A stretch of DNA of 64,000 nucleotides from Paenibacillus sambharensis (lineage in GTDB: Bacteria > Bacillota > Bacilli > Paenibacillales > Paenibacillaceae). Below, piece by piece: positions 9,438 through 19,370 of this stretch (positions are counted from its first letter, which is position 1; the number at the start of each line of letters is the position of its first letter). The position numbers were made by a program, and so were the translations under genes. The stretch spans positions 248,001 to 312,000 of the forward strand of contig NZ_QKRB01000053.1 in assembly GCF_003233845.1 (NCBI RefSeq), read 5' to 3'. The notes beneath the pieces are model-generated. The model was not told where the DNA came from, ran no database searches, and saw only the letters and a list, made by a program, of their open reading frames with translations.

Positions 9438-9451
9438 GTTAAGCGCTTACA
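9438..9451. promoter_or_regulatory. cre-like box before the AraC regulator
   Basis: GTTAAGCGCTTACA matches cre at 12 of 14 positions, with the strong core TAAGCGCTTA. It lies about 22 bp before the regulator's GTG start. This suggests the regulator itself is under CcpA control. Pattern evidence only. Confidence 0.5.
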
Positions 9452-9579
9452 TTTTACATTGAAATGAATACCTCCTTCAATTATATGGTGCCATGAATAG
9501 GAAAGAGCCGTTAAAAATCAGATATATTTGTTCAAAATTCAGAGGTCTGGCCCTTCCCGGTCAACAATATAGAGCGACT

Positions 9580-9625
9580 GTGCTGGCCTGCCGGAAGTCT
9601 AAGTGTCTTCCCGGACAGGCAGCAC
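9580..9625 (-). terminator. Long interrupted hairpin after the antiporter gene
   Basis: The arms gtgct/agcac, gcctg/caggc and ccgg/ccgg stack into one interrupted stem just after the antiporter stop codon. It has no clear T-run, so termination efficiency is uncertain. Confidence 0.5.
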
Positions 9626-9640
9626 AGCCGCACCGTTCCG

Positions 9641-10600
9641 CTAATTGCGAATAATAATGTAGACAAGGTAAACCACGTACGAGGCGGCCAGGATGATCCC
9701 TTCCGACCGGGCTATGGTGTAGCGTGTCCGGGAGAAGATGAACAGTACGATCATCAAGCCGATCATAATCAGCATATCTGACGCAATCTTGGGGTCCACG
9801 CCCAGCGGGGCAACAGTGGCGGCCGTTCCCAGCACGAACAGCAGGTTAAAGATGTTGCTGCCCACAATATTGCCAAGAGCGATATCTCCCCTCTTCTTAA
9901 GAGCCGCTGTAACCGAGGTCACAATCTCCGGCAGCGAGGTGCCGATTGCCACAATTGTCAGCCCCACCAGCGTCTCGCTCATGCCAAGCGCGAGAGCAAT
10001 CTGGGTGCTGCTGCGGACAACCAGCTCACCGCCGATAATAATGCCGGCCAGTCCAAGCAGCGTAAACAGAATGTTACGCCCCCATCCCTTGGCCCCCGCC
10101 GCATAATCTTCACTGGGCTGCTCCCTGTTATTGAGCGCAGCTTCAATTATGTAGTACAGGAAGATCGCAAAAAACAGCAGCAGGATGATGCCATCCCCCC
10201 GGGTAATCCAGCTGTTTCCTGCCTCCGCCCCCTGCAGCGCAGCATCACTAATCAGCACCAGCAGCGCTACACTCGCGAGGACTGTAAACGGGATTTCCTT
10301 GCGGATTGTCGCACTCTCCACCTTCATTGGTATTAGAAAGGCTGTCAGCCCGATGGCAAGCGTCGTGTTCAATATATTGCTGCCCACGATATTGCCAAGC
10401 GCCACATCTGCATTTCCTTTCAACGCAGCGAGTATACTAACGGTCGCTTCCGGCGAGCTTGTTCCAAATGCCACAATGGTAAGTCCGATCAGCATTGGCG
10501 ATATCCGCAGCAGGGCCGCTATGCTGGATGCACCCTCGACAAACCAGTCCGCCCCCTTGATCAATAGAGCAAATCCAATGACCAGCAGAACGTAAGACAT
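9641..10600 (-). CDS. Na+/Ca2+ exchanger family protein (YrbG-like)
   Basis: The 319-residue, highly hydrophobic protein consists of two inverted halves, each bearing the CaCA alpha-repeat. Repeat 1 reads VAFGTSSPEATVSILAAL then GNIVGSNILN; repeat 2 reads VAIGTSLPEIVTSVTAAL then GNIVGSNIFN. The glutamate in each SPE/LPE motif binds the cation. This is the standard architecture and length for bacterial YrbG-type exchangers, which move Ca2+ against Na+ or H+ across the membrane. GGGTGA precedes the ATG by 6 nt. It stands alone between unrelated genes. Confidence 0.9.
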   Translation of the reverse strand: MSYVLLVIGFALLIKGADWFVEGASSIAALLRISPMLIGLTIVAFGTSSPEATVSILAALKGNADVALGNIVGSNILNTTLAIGLTAFLIPMKVESATIRKEIPFTVLASVALLVLISDAALQGAEAGNSWITRGDGIILLLFFAIFLYYIIEAALNNREQPSEDYAAGAKGWGRNILFTLLGLAGIIIGGELVVRSSTQIALALGMSETLVGLTIVAIGTSLPEIVTSVTAALKKRGDIALGNIVGSNIFNLLFVLGTAATVAPLGVDPKIASDMLIMIGLMIVLFIFSRTRYTIARSEGIILAASYVVYLVYIIIRN

Positions 10601-10820
10601 GCTGCTTCACCCCATTTCCAAATATTGAACGATAACATGAGCTTATTATGATCCCAAGCAGGCAAGACTAAACCACTTTTCCGGATAAATCCAAGCCGTA
10701 GTTTCCGCTCTTTCCCTCCCGAATATCTTCATGCTGCCCTAGGAAATATTCGAAAATATCGTATACTGAATAGAGTATAACACCATGTTCCGTCAGTCCC
10801 GCATCCTAAGGAGGGATCAT

Positions 10821-13800
10821 GTGAGGGATCAAACGAAGAACCGATTATCCATCTACGAATATATATATCGTCACGCACCCGGCGGTATTATCGTCATGAC
10901 GCCGGAAGACGGCCGCTGGCGAATGATTAATCCCGCCTTCTGCCGGATGCTTGGTTATCCAGAATCCGAGCTTCTCAAGCTTTCTTATATAGATGTTACT
11001 TACCCGGAAGACCGTGAAGTAACCAATCACCACGAAGCGCTGGCCTACCTTTTGAACAGCCCGGATGGTGTGATGCAAACCGAGAAACGCTATGTCCGCA
11101 AGGATGGTTCAATCATATCAGCTGAGCTGCATACTTCGCTTATCCGTGACGAGGATACCGGGATGCCAATCTATCTGGTTACCCATTTTATTGAGACGAC
11201 CGCTCGGAAGGCTGACGACCAAAAGCTGCTGGAAGCCCGCGACCTGTATGACTTGATTACGAAGAATGCGCAGGATCTTATCTCATTAAGCAGCCCGGAT
11301 GGCACAATCCTGTATATCTCACCTTCCACAGAAGAAACACTCGGTTATGCTGCTGATGAAGTCATTGGACGGAATCGGCTGGAGTTCTACCATCCCGAGG
11401 ATGCTAAGGTTATGCGTGAAACCTCGCTATTCTCCGACTCGGATGTATTCACGCGCAGACTCCGCCATAAGGATGGGCACTATCTGTGGTTTGAGACATC
11501 CTTCAAGGTGATGCGCAGCCCGGCAGGAGAGGTTACGCGGGTGCTCGCGATTGGACGCAACGTTACGGCACGAATTAAGAATGAACAGACACTTGCCCGA
11601 GCCCAGCAGATTGCTCTAATCGGCTCCTGGGAATGGGACCTGCTGTCAAATAAACTGTATTTCTCAGCTGAAATACGCCGAATCTTCGGCTATACGATTC
11701 AGCCGGTCGAAGAAGATTATGCATCTTTCATTGCTGCTATTCATCCGGAGGACGCCCGGGAGGTCGGGCATGTTATCGGGCGGACACTTGAGGGTGAGCC
11801 TACCACCCAAACACGGTACCGGATCGTACTGCCAGACAACACAGTCAAGACCATCCATTCACAGTGGGAGGTTACGTACGGTGACCATGGGCAGCCCGTT
11901 CAAGTCATTGGAATGGTACAGGATATAACAGCCCATGTTGCCATGGAAGAGCAGATCAAGAATAGTGAACGCAACTATCGTCTGATTTCGGATCATTCCA
12001 GAGATATGATCTCCAGGCATGCCGTCAATGATGAGGTCACCTTTCTCTACGCATCTCCGGCATGCCTGCCTCTGCTCGGTTACATGCCGCAGGAGCTCGT
12101 CGGCACGAGCGGCTATACACATGTCCATCCGGATGACCGGTATGCAGTCCAGGAATTCCTGGCTGCCAGCCAATCGGACAATGCACCAAACAGTACCATT
12201 ATATTCCGCTTTATGAAGAAGGACGGCAGTCATATATGGTTTGAATCAACAATCCGGTATACCAGAGATGAAGAGGGCCGGGTTCAGGATATTATTGCGG
12301 TTTCCCGTGACATTACCGAGCGCCGCCAATCCGAGCTGCGTCTGCAGGAGAGCGAGCAGCGCTTTAAATCATTATTCGAGTACAACCCGTCCAGCGTATT
12401 CTCTCTGGATCTTGACGGCCATTTCCGTTCCAGCAATGTGAATATGGAGCTGATGACCGGATACAGCAGGCAGCAGCTGACAGGCATGCATTTCCGGCAG
12501 CTGGTCGATGAAGCTCACTTGCCGCGCGCCCTCCAGCACTTTGAAGAAGTGAAGAAAGGAAAGCCCCAGTCCTATGAGATTCGTATTACGAACAAGGACG
12601 GGCTGCATTTTGAGGCCAGCATTACCAATGTCCCTATCATTGTGGATGATCATATCGTCGGCGTTTACGGCATCGCAATCGATATCACCGAACGCAAACG
12701 TTATCTGGAGCAGGTTGAGAAGCTGAGCTATGAACGAGAGCTGATCTTCAACTCGGTATCCGAGGGGATTGTGGGCATAGATACGAACGGCACGGTAATG
12801 TTCTTTAATCCCGCAGCCTCCTCTCTGCTCGGCTTGGAAGCACAAGATTGGCATAACAAACAGATTCTATACTCCTTGCAGCACACCCATGCAGATGGAA
12901 CCCACTATGCTCCCGGCGAATCTCCGCTGGTCAAGGCGGTGCGTAATGGAACTGCCCTTGAGAGCAGCGATGCCATCTTCTGGCGCAAGGACGGGTCCAG
13001 CTTCTTCGCTGAATATGAAGTGACACCGCTGGCTGACCGCGGCCAGCGCAAGGGCGCCGTGATTGTCTTCCGGGATAAGACCGGCGAGAAGGAGATTATA
13101 CGGGCCAAAGAATATGCTGAACAGGCTGACCGGTCAAAATCCGAATTCCTGGCCGTTATGAGCCATGAGCTGCGCACACCGCTGAATGGCATCATCGGCA
13201 TGACCGACCTGCTGGCCGATACCCCCTTAAGCGAGGAGCAGCACGAATTTGTCCATATTATCCGGGACAGCAACGATGCACTGCTGCGGCTGCTGAATGA
13301 AATTCTGGATTTCAGCAAGATGGAAGCGGGCAAGATGGAGCTTGCGGCGGGGCCGTTCAGCATCCGGCAGACAATCGAAGGGGTTGTGGAGCTGTTCACA
13401 GCCAGGGCGATTGAGAAAGACCTTACCCTGTCCTGCTCCATTGGGACCGGGATTCCGGAGCTGTTAACCGGAGATGAAATGAAGCTGCGCCAGATTCTCG
13501 TCAATCTGGTCGGCAATGCCCTGAAGTTTACAGAGGAAGGTTCGGTATCCGTGGATGTATCGCTTAAAGCGCTGAGCGGCAGTCATACCTGCCTGCTGGC
13601 ATTCAGCGTGAGTGATACCGGCATAGGCATTCCCGAGGATAAGCAGGCCCGGCTGTTCCAGTCATTCACCCAGCTGCATCCTTCGCTGAACCGAAAGTAC
13701 GGCGGAACGGGACTTGGGCTTGCAATCTGCAAGAAGCTGATTGAGCTGATGGACGGGCATATATCGGCAGAGAGTGAGGACGGGATCGGTTCGACCTTCA

Positions 13801-13829
13801 CCTTCATCCTCCCCTTCACAATCGCTTAA
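10821..13829 (+). CDS. Six-PAS soluble sensor histidine kinase
   Basis: The start is GTG at 10821, six nt after AAGGAGG; the upstream ATG at 10785 precedes this site and is unlikely. The product has about 1002 residues and no membrane segment. I count six PAS/PAC units in tandem (starting roughly at residues 20, 140, 260, 385, 510 and 635), several ending in the DITER-type PAC tail. A HisKA domain follows ([15 protein letters not shown]; the His is the phosphosite), then the ATPase with N box [10 protein letters not shown]1 box DTGIGIPE and G2 GGTGLGL. No receiver domain or partner regulator is adjacent, so it is an orphan kinase, possibly feeding sporulation phosphorelay or similar (inference). 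Confidence 0.92.
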   Translation: MRDQTKNRLSIYEYIYRHAPGGIIVMTPEDGRWRMINPAFCRMLGYPESELLKLSYIDVTYPEDREVTNHHEALAYLLNSPDGVMQTEKRYVRKDGSIISAELHTSLIRDEDTGMPIYLVTHFIETTARKADDQKLLEARDLYDLITKNAQDLISLSSPDGTILYISPSTEETLGYAADEVIGRNRLEFYHPEDAKVMRETSLFSDSDVFTRRLRHKDGHYLWFETSFKVMRSPAGEVTRVLAIGRNVTARIKNEQTLARAQQIALIGSWEWDLLSNKLYFSAEIRRIFGYTIQPVEEDYASFIAAIHPEDAREVGHVIGRTLEGEPTTQTRYRIVLPDNTVKTIHSQWEVTYGDHGQPVQVIGMVQDITAHVAMEEQIKNSERNYRLISDHSRDMISRHAVNDEVTFLYASPACLPLLGYMPQELVGTSGYTHVHPDDRYAVQEFLAASQSDNAPNSTIIFRFMKKDGSHIWFESTIRYTRDEEGRVQDIIAVSRDITERRQSELRLQESEQRFKSLFEYNPSSVFSLDLDGHFRSSNVNMELMTGYSRQQLTGMHFRQLVDEAHLPRALQHFEEVKKGKPQSYEIRITNKDGLHFEASITNVPIIVDDHIVGVYGIAIDITERKRYLEQVEKLSYERELIFNSVSEGIVGIDTNGTVMFFNPAASSLLGLEAQDWHNKQILYSLQHTHADGTHYAPGESPLVKAVRNGTALESSDAIFWRKDGSSFFAEYEVTPLADRGQRKGAVIVFRDKTGEKEIIRAKEYAEQADRSKSEFLAVMSHELRTPLNGIIGMTDLLADTPLSEEQHEFVHIIRDSNDALLRLLNEILDFSKMEAGKMELAAGPFSIRQTIEGVVELFTARAIEKDLTLSCSIGTGIPELLTGDEMKLRQILVNLVGNALKFTEEGSVSVDVSLKALSGSHTCLLAFSVSDTGIGIPEDKQARLFQSFTQLHPSLNRKYGGTGLGLAICKKLIELMDGHISAESEDGIGSTFTFILPFTIA

Positions 13830-13907
13830 GCCGTCAGGACCACCAAACCTATGGAGAAGCGTTGGGATCAGTTCGCTTGCCAGGCGGGAGAGCCCATAGG
13901 CTGGTTC

Positions 13908-13946
13908 GGGGCTGTCCCTAAGTTCTTAGGACTTAGGGACAGCCCC
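13908..13946 (+). terminator. Terminator-like inverted repeat after the kinase
   Basis: A 15-bp perfect stem (ggggctgtccctaag and complement) with a 9-nt loop lies 78 bp after the kinase stop. A diverged copy of the same sequence occurs at 32178-32218, so it may be a dispersed repeat acting as a terminator. Confidence 0.6.
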
Positions 13947-14011
13947 TATTTACTGCTGCAGATCTCGGATATTTGAACAATTATGTCTGATTTTCCATTA
14001 CTCCATCTTTT

Positions 14012-14025
14012 TGTAATCGTTTACA
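14012..14025. promoter_or_regulatory. Perfect cre (CcpA) box upstream of PL11 lyase
   Basis: TGTAATCGTTTACA fits the cre consensus TGWAANCGNTNWCA at every position. It lies about 210 bp upstream of the PL11 start. This is strong pattern evidence for catabolite repression of the lyase. Confidence 0.7.
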
Positions 14026-14085
14026 ATACGATCAAGACGGAATATCATGTCACGCTTCTGTAACAATTGGAGAGCCAACCGCCCT

Positions 14086-14144
14086 CCATCATGCCGTGCG
14101 TGCATGATGGGACAGCCTGTACCTGCCCGTTCAGGCTGTCTCCC
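14086..14144 (+). promoter_or_regulatory. Two overlapping leader hairpins (possible attenuator)
   Basis: Hairpin 1 pairs ccatcatgc (14086-14094) with gcatgatgg (14102-14110). Hairpin 2 pairs gacagcctg (14111-14119) with caggctgtc (14132-14140) and can extend into 14109-14110, the last bases of hairpin 1. A pyrimidine/T-rich stretch, gtcttttcctt, follows. The pair therefore resembles an anti-terminator/terminator switch between the cre box and the PL11 ribosome site. If the promoter lies downstream of 14144 this is only a terminator. Confidence 0.45.
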
Positions 14145-14237
14145 GTCTTTTCCTTATTTCATCCTGAAAGGAGGGAAATTACACTTTGTAGACTTTCAGC
14201 CGCTATTCAAAACGAATACTCTAAAGGAGGAATGTTC

Positions 14238-16139
14238 ATGTTTGGCCGTTTATCATCTCCTTACCGCTTGACAGCAAAGATGCTGTTGGCGGCCGCTGTT
14301 GCGCTGGGTACCCTTCCATTGTCCGCCGCGGATACTGCTTCCGCAGCCAATGCCCGCCAGATGGAGAAGCTGAACCGCGGCCTGGTAGCCGTCAAGGTTA
14401 ATTCTGGCGTATTCTTAAGCTGGCGGCTGCTCGGCACCGAAGCAGCCTCTACCTCGTTTAATGTGTACCGGGGAAGCACGAAGCTGAACAGCAGCCCGGT
14501 TACCGGCAGCACCAGTTTTACCGATCCGCAGGGCAGCACGTCATCAAGCTATACGGTGCGGGCTGTTGTGAACGGCCAGGAGCAGGCTGCCTCCCCTGCT
14601 GCTTCGGTATGGGGGCAGCACTTTCTGGATATTCCGGTCCAGAAGCCGGACGGCGGTATAACGCCTGACGGTGTAAGCTACAGCTATCTACCGAATGATG
14701 CAAGCGCGGGCGACCTGGATGGCGACGGCGATTATGAAATCGTTCTCAAATGGGAGCCGACCAATGCCAAGGACAATTCGAAGAGCGGGTATACCGGACC
14801 GGTCTATCTGGATGCGTATGAACTGAACGGCTCCCGCTTATGGCGGATCAACCTGGGACGCAATATTCGTGCAGGAGCCCATTATACCCAGTTCCTAGTC
14901 TATGACTTTGATGGAGACGGCAAGGCTGAGGTTGTCTGTAAAACCGCTGACGGAACCGTCGATGGCACAGGCGTTACAATTGGCAATGCCAATGCGGATT
15001 ACCGGAATTCGGGGGGCTATGTCCTGGACGGACCTGAGTATCTTACCGTATTCGCCGGTACTAACGGACGCGCTCTCACAACTGCCAACTATGAACCTCC
15101 GCGCGGCAAGGTCTCCGATTGGGGGGACAGCTATGGCAATCGTGTTGACCGTTTCCTTGCCGGGGTTGCCTACCTTGACGGGGTGCGGCCAAGCATCGTT
15201 ATGGCACGCGGCTATTATACGCGAACTGTACTTGCCGCTTACGACTGGCGGGGCGGCCAGCTGACCAAGCGCTGGATCTTCGACAGCAGCAGCTCGGGCA
15301 ATTCAGCCTATGCCGGTCAGGGCAATCACAGCTTGAGTACTGCAGATGTGGATAACGACGGCAAAGACGAAATCATCTACGGCTCAATGGCGGTCGACGA
15401 TAACGGAAAGGGCTTGTACTCCACCCGTCTGGGCCACGGCGACGCCATGCATGTAAGCGATTTCGACACGGACCGTCCTGGACTGGAGGCGTTCCAGGTT
15501 CATGAGTCTGCAGGCGCACAGTATGGTGCGGAGATGCATGACGCAGGCAGCGGCCGTATCATCTGGGGTGTGCATACTGGCACGGATACCGGCCGCGGCA
15601 TGGCGGCTGATATAGATCCCCGCCACAAGGGCGCCGAAATGTGGGCCTCCGGAGGAGTCGGTCTGCATACGGTTAAAGGCGTGCGGATCAGCACAACCGC
15701 TCCCGCCTCCTACAACTTCGCCATTTGGTGGGACGGTGATCTGCTGCGTGAGCTGCTTGATCACAACTGGTCCGGCTCCAGTGCCACAGGAGTCGGCAGG
15801 ATCGACAAGTGGGATTACAACAGCCAGCGCCTTAATACCATTCTGACCGCTTCAGGCACCAACTCCATCAATCATACCAAGGGAAATCCAAGTCTGCAGG
15901 CCGACCTGCTCGGCGACTGGCGGGAAGAGGTTATCTGGCCGCGTTCGGATGGCAATGCACTCCGGCTGTATACGACAACTGCCGCAACCTCCCACAAGCT
16001 GCACACGTTGATGCATGATCCGGTCTATCGGCTCGGCATCGCCTGGCAGAACACCGGGTACAATCAGCCGCCGCACACCAGCTTCTATCTTGGCGAAGGC
16101 ATGACGGCACCCGGCCAGCCTAATATTTATACCCCGTAA
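14238..16139 (+). CDS. Secreted rhamnogalacturonan lyase, PL11 (YesW-like)
   Basis: The ATG at 14238 has AGGAGG 7 nt upstream; the ATG at 14232 is too close to it. The 633-residue product has a Sec signal peptide (hydrophobic LLAAAVALGTLPLSAADTAS, cleavage near AA-DTASA). An N-terminal fibronectin-like domain (LNRGLVAVKVNSGVFLSWRLLG) is followed by an eight-bladed propeller with Ca2+ loops such as GDLDGDGDYEIVLKWEP and YDFDGDGKAEVVCKTADG, hallmarks of PL11. B. subtilis YesW, an endo-lyase of about 620 residues, is the closest known type in length. It cleaves the rhamnose-galacturonate backbone outside the cell; the products would suit the 1-9 kb importer operon. Confidence 0.93.
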   Translation: MFGRLSSPYRLTAKMLLAAAVALGTLPLSAADTASAANARQMEKLNRGLVAVKVNSGVFLSWRLLGTEAASTSFNVYRGSTKLNSSPVTGSTSFTDPQGSTSSSYTVRAVVNGQEQAASPAASVWGQHFLDIPVQKPDGGITPDGVSYSYLPNDASAGDLDGDGDYEIVLKWEPTNAKDNSKSGYTGPVYLDAYELNGSRLWRINLGRNIRAGAHYTQFLVYDFDGDGKAEVVCKTADGTVDGTGVTIGNANADYRNSGGYVLDGPEYLTVFAGTNGRALTTANYEPPRGKVSDWGDSYGNRVDRFLAGVAYLDGVRPSIVMARGYYTRTVLAAYDWRGGQLTKRWIFDSSSSGNSAYAGQGNHSLSTADVDNDGKDEIIYGSMAVDDNGKGLYSTRLGHGDAMHVSDFDTDRPGLEAFQVHESAGAQYGAEMHDAGSGRIIWGVHTGTDTGRGMAADIDPRHKGAEMWASGGVGLHTVKGVRISTTAPASYNFAIWWDGDLLRELLDHNWSGSSATGVGRIDKWDYNSQRLNTILTASGTNSINHTKGNPSLQADLLGDWREEVIWPRSDGNALRLYTTTAATSHKLHTLMHDPVYRLGIAWQNTGYNQPPHTSFYLGEGMTAPGQPNIYTP

Positions 16140-16146
16140 CTGCGTG

Positions 16147-16195
16147 GAGGGGACCCATCAGTCATCAGAGATGAGCTGTGGGGTCCCCTCTTTTT
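16147..16195 (+). terminator. Intrinsic terminator of PL11 gene
   Basis: The arms gaggggaccc and gggtcccctc close a stem followed by TTTTTG, just after the PL11 stop. Confidence 0.85.
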
Positions 16196-16270
16196 GTTAG
16201 TTCAGGTAGAATCAAAGCCATCAAAGAGGCGAGTAAGCTGGATATGCCCGCCAGATCGCCTTAAAACCCA

Positions 16271-17677
16271 CTACCTAAGTGCCTTCGGCAGCTTCACGGC
16301 TGTAAGCTTTCCCGGTGTCTGAATAATGATGATGCCATCTGTCTTTAAAGTAGGTGCATATTCACTTGCTCCCGTTCTTACCTGGAATAACGATTGGCCG
16401 GACATCAGATCCATCCCGTGCAAAATACCATTCTGCTGGCCTCTGAACAATGCCTTACCATAAATATCGATTTGCACGGGCATCCCTTCCGCCCGCAAAT
16501 CAATTTTCTGGCCGTTTACCGTCTTAACGCCCGTTAGCTCACCCGTCTCAAAGTCCCGGTACATAAGCCGTTGCTGCGCTATCCCCAGCAGCTGCAGCTT
16601 GTCGTCATTTGGCTTGGTGAAGGTACGAACCGGCTTGGAACCTTCCTTATAGCTTCCGAAATCATATACAGCGATCTTGTCATCCTGCTCGACATAGAGG
16701 TCATCCCCCTCAAGTAAAATCTGTCCCCAGCTGTACGAATATGGGGGCTCGCCTTCCAGCTTCCAGCTGTATACCCGCTCACCCTTCTTGTCTCCGGTCT
16801 TCAGGTTAAAAGCATTGATCACGACACTGTGTTCCGGCTTATCTTCCTCATCCTGCATATAGCGGTAGTGTACAGAGTACACTATTCCATTCTCTACCTT
16901 GATCCCTTCTCCCTGTCCAAAATGCCCCCACAGCTTCTTGCCTGTCTTCTTGTCGAAGGCATCAAGCTGAACCGAAGTAAGCGCCCCCTGAACCATAAAG
17001 GTCCGAAGCACAACCCCGTCCACTTCCGCGAGATACTCGGTTCCATTATCATCGGCCATTGGCTCATTGGCCTTCCAGCGCAGCTTGCCGCTGGTAGCAT
17101 CAAAGGCGAAGGTCATGCTTCCCTTAATCACATAGATGGTGTCCTCCGCCGGGATAATCGCTTCAGTCCGTACCCGTGTGTCAATCCAGGTGGATTCCTT
17201 CGATACCCACTTCTGCTTGCCGGTCTTGGCATTAACAGCATACAGCTTGTGGTCAACCGTAAACCCATAAACAGTTCCTTTACCATACGTGACCATCGGC
17301 ACCAAATCCTTGCCATAGGTCCACATGCGCTTGCCGCTTGAAGCGTCCCACGCAGCCAGCTTCCCGCCGGAGAAAGCAAAGACCCTCCCATCCGCCGCCG
17401 CCGCTTGTGGAACTGGTCCATACTGCATTTCATGATTCTTATAATTATCGACCTGGGCGGTCCATACGGGTTTAACGACGGGTGAAGAGTGTGTAGGCCC
17501 CGGATAGTTATGCCTCACCGAAATATCAGCCTGCTCGGCCCGAGCTGTGCCCGTCATCATTGTTACGCTTGCCTGAACCAGCAGGATGCCTGCCGCAGCA
17601 CCCGCCAGCAGCGTTCTAGCCCACAACCTCTTGCTCCTGTTCTTCTTATCGCTTGCCACAGATGAATGCTCATTCAT
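16271..17677 (-). CDS. PQQ-like beta-propeller protein, membrane-anchored or secreted
   Basis: The start at 17677 has GGAGG 7 nt upstream; an in-frame TTG at 17737 does not. The 468-residue product has a basic N-terminus and one hydrophobic segment (TLLAGAAAGILLVQASVTMM, about residues 24-43) with an ARAEQA site that may be cleaved. The rest has PQQ/quinoprotein-like repeats with the pattern DASSGKRMWTY, NAKTGKQKWVS, DATSGKLRWKA, DKKTGKKLWGH, typical of an eight-bladed propeller. Such proteins often act as scaffolds; enzymatic PQQ-dehydrogenase residues are not evident. The gene is convergent with the PL11 gene. Function is unknown. Confidence 0.8.
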   Translation of the reverse strand: MNEHSSVASDKKNRSKRLWARTLLAGAAAGILLVQASVTMMTGTARAEQADISVRHNYPGPTHSSPVVKPVWTAQVDNYKNHEMQYGPVPQAAAADGRVFAFSGGKLAAWDASSGKRMWTYGKDLVPMVTYGKGTVYGFTVDHKLYAVNAKTGKQKWVSKESTWIDTRVRTEAIIPAEDTIYVIKGSMTFAFDATSGKLRWKANEPMADDNGTEYLAEVDGVVLRTFMVQGALTSVQLDAFDKKTGKKLWGHFGQGEGIKVENGIVYSVHYRYMQDEEDKPEHSVVINAFNLKTGDKKGERVYSWKLEGEPPYSYSWGQILLEGDDLYVEQDDKIAVYDFGSYKEGSKPVRTFTKPNDDKLQLLGIAQQRLMYRDFETGELTGVKTVNGQKIDLRAEGMPVQIDIYGKALFRGQQNGILHGMDLMSGQSLFQVRTGASEYAPTLKTDGIIIIQTPGKLTAVKLPKALR

Positions 17678-17829
17678 ATTAGCGCCTCCATTCTTATCTT
17701 GCGGCACCTGCCGCCAATCATTTGACGCCCAGCCCAAGCGGAAGGTTTCATGACCTGCGGCTCTGAGCTACATAACCCGCTTTCCCGCGGCATATATAAT
17801 GGAGAATAAGCAGTCGAGGGGGAATAGCA

Positions 17830-18180
17830 ATGGACGAAACAGCAGCACCTCTGAGTCCCGTTGTGCAGCCGCTGCAGGTCGGCTATCAGCCGGCTGCCGG
17901 AACCGTGATCGGTGCAATCCCGGTTGTGCCTCAGCCTCATCACTATGGGCTAAGCTACGAACCTGTCTTCGTAGACCATCTAAGCAGGCATACCGGCCAG
18001 CAGATTGGCGTCGTGACCACAGCAGGCCGGGTGGAAGGAATCTTAAGCGGCGTGGCTGTCGACCATATCCAGTTGAATGCAGGGGGAAAAGCATTACATA
18101 TGCGAATCGCCCAGATCGTCTATTTCGAGGGGTTGCCCATCACCTACGAACATCCGGCGAATGGCGGTCTTCATCCATAG
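17830..18180 (+). CDS. Small DUF2642-like protein
   Basis: The 116-residue protein has a GAGGGGG site before its ATG. A Pro/Val-rich N-terminus is followed by a compact beta-rich region (HTGQQIGVVTTAGRVEGILSGVAVDHIQLN...LHMRIAQIVYFE) resembling the DUF2642 family seen in spore formers, a short Sm-like fold. Several relatives are associated with the spore coat, but nothing here proves that. It is monocistronic with its own terminator. Confidence 0.7.
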   Translation: MDETAAPLSPVVQPLQVGYQPAAGTVIGAIPVVPQPHHYGLSYEPVFVDHLSRHTGQQIGVVTTAGRVEGILSGVAVDHIQLNAGGKALHMRIAQIVYFEGLPITYEHPANGGLHP

Positions 18181-18236
18181 AAGACCGCGGCAGCATATGG
18201 GCCCGCCCTAAAGGCATGCCCATGCGGGCAAACTAA

Positions 18237-18275
18237 AGGGAAGCAGGGCTTATGGACGCCTTGCTTCCCTCTTTT
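18237..18275 (+). terminator. Intrinsic terminator, convergent region
   Basis: The arms agggaagcaggg and ccttgcttccct are followed by CTTTTTC. It serves the DUF2642-like gene and may also stop the GGDEF gene from the other side. Confidence 0.8.
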
Positions 18276-18290
18276 TCTCCTATGTATAGG

Positions 18291-19370
18291 CTACTTAATC
18301 GTTTCTCTGCCAAACAAGCTGATCCGGTCTCTGCCAGCCTGCTTGGCCGCATACAGAGCCTGGTCTGCCAGGTAAATTAACTGCTCTGATACGGGCTCTG
18401 CCGAGGCGTTGACAGCCGCAACCCCTATACTTAAGGTTACGAAGCTGCTGACAGGGGAAGCTGCATGCGGGATTTGCAGAGAGCGGACCTCTGTTCTGAC
18501 AAGCTCGGCTAGCTCCATGGCCGCCTCTGCAGACGTGTTGTCCAGCACCGCGACGAACTCCTCTCCGCCGTACCGTGCCACCTTGCAGGTATCCTGATGG
18601 AATACAGAAGCCATGACTTGTGCAATCTGCTTCAGACACTGGTCTCCCGCAATATGCCCATAGGTATCATTGAACTGCTTGAAGTGATCCACATCGATCA
18701 TAACAGCCGCAACAGGGCCAGCTGTGCCTTCTGCCGCATAGCTGCTGCTGTCCAGCAGCTCTTCCAGAAATCTGCGGTTATACATCCCCGTAAGCGGGTC
18801 TGTATAGCTAAGTACGCGAAGCTGACCGGACACCCGGTCAAGCAGGCGGTTCTTGTGCCGCAGCTCAATCTCAGACATCACCCACCGGCTGAATTCCACA
18901 AGCAGGTTCGTGTCCGCTTCCGTCCATTCCCGGTTTTCCCCGTCCATAATGAACAGGCTGCCGAGCACATTGCCCTTGGAGGAAATCAGCGGAACACCCG
19001 CATAGAAGCGTACGGTATACTTCTGCAGCAGCTGGTTGTGCCTGAATCTCGGGTCTTCAAGCGCATTATTCACGATAAGCGGTTCTCTATAGGCAACCAC
19101 ATATTGACAGAGTGATTGTTCCCGTTTGGTTGAACGGGCTTCCTCCAGCTCTGGAGGCAGGCCCATGCAGGATTTGAACCACTGCTTGTCCTCTGTAATC
19201 AGAGATATGGCGCAAGCGCCAGTATGGAAAACCCGCTGTATAATCCGGGTTATACGGTCAAACGATTCTTCAGGCAGGGTCCCGACTAAATTCAGTTCTC
19301 TTAGCTCCTGAAGCCTGTTCAGCTCGCCGGGAATTAATGAATATTCAACCCTCTCATTATGCATAGCCAT
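18291..19370 (-). CDS. GAF-GGDEF diguanylate cyclase
   Basis: The start was placed at the second of two adjacent ATGs (19370), 6 nt after GGAGG; an upstream in-frame TTG lies before the site. The product has about 359 residues and no membrane segment. Residues about 25-165 form a GAF domain (ACAISLITEDKQWFKSC; CQYVVAYREPLIVNNA). Residues about 195-355 form a GGDEF domain with RYGGEEFVAVL, an active-site variant known to make cyclic di-GMP. The RxxD inhibitory site expected five residues before GGEEF is missing (HQDTCKVA instead), so product inhibition is probably absent. It should be a soluble, ligand-gated c-di-GMP synthase. Confidence 0.9.
   Translation of the reverse strand: MAMHNERVEYSLIPGELNRLQELRELNLVGTLPEESFDRITRIIQRVFHTGACAISLITEDKQWFKSCMGLPPELEEARSTKREQSLCQYVVAYREPLIVNNALEDPRFRHNQLLQKYTVRFYAGVPLISSKGNVLGSLFIMDGENREWTEADTNLLVEFSRWVMSEIELRHKNRLLDRVSGQLRVLSYTDPLTGMYNRRFLEELLDSSSYAAEGTAGPVAAVMIDVDHFKQFNDTYGHIAGDQCLKQIAQVMASVFHQDTCKVARYGGEEFVAVLDNTSAEAAMELAELVRTEVRSLQIPHAASPVSSFVTLSIGVAAVNASAEPVSEQLIYLADQALYAAKQAGRDRISLFGRETIK

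Larger units (their letters stand above)
13830..14237 (+). other. Intergenic leader between kinase and PL11 gene
   Basis: These 408 bp hold a terminator for the kinase gene, a perfect cre box and two consecutive hairpins in the presumed 5' leader of the PL11 gene. An additional GGAGG at about 14170 is not followed by a convincing gene. Confidence 0.6.

Noticed and set aside
17799..18236. 145-codon frame overlapping the DUF2642-like gene
   Set aside because: Arg/Ser-rich out-of-frame reading; the 17830 frame has the ribosome site and a protein-like pattern.
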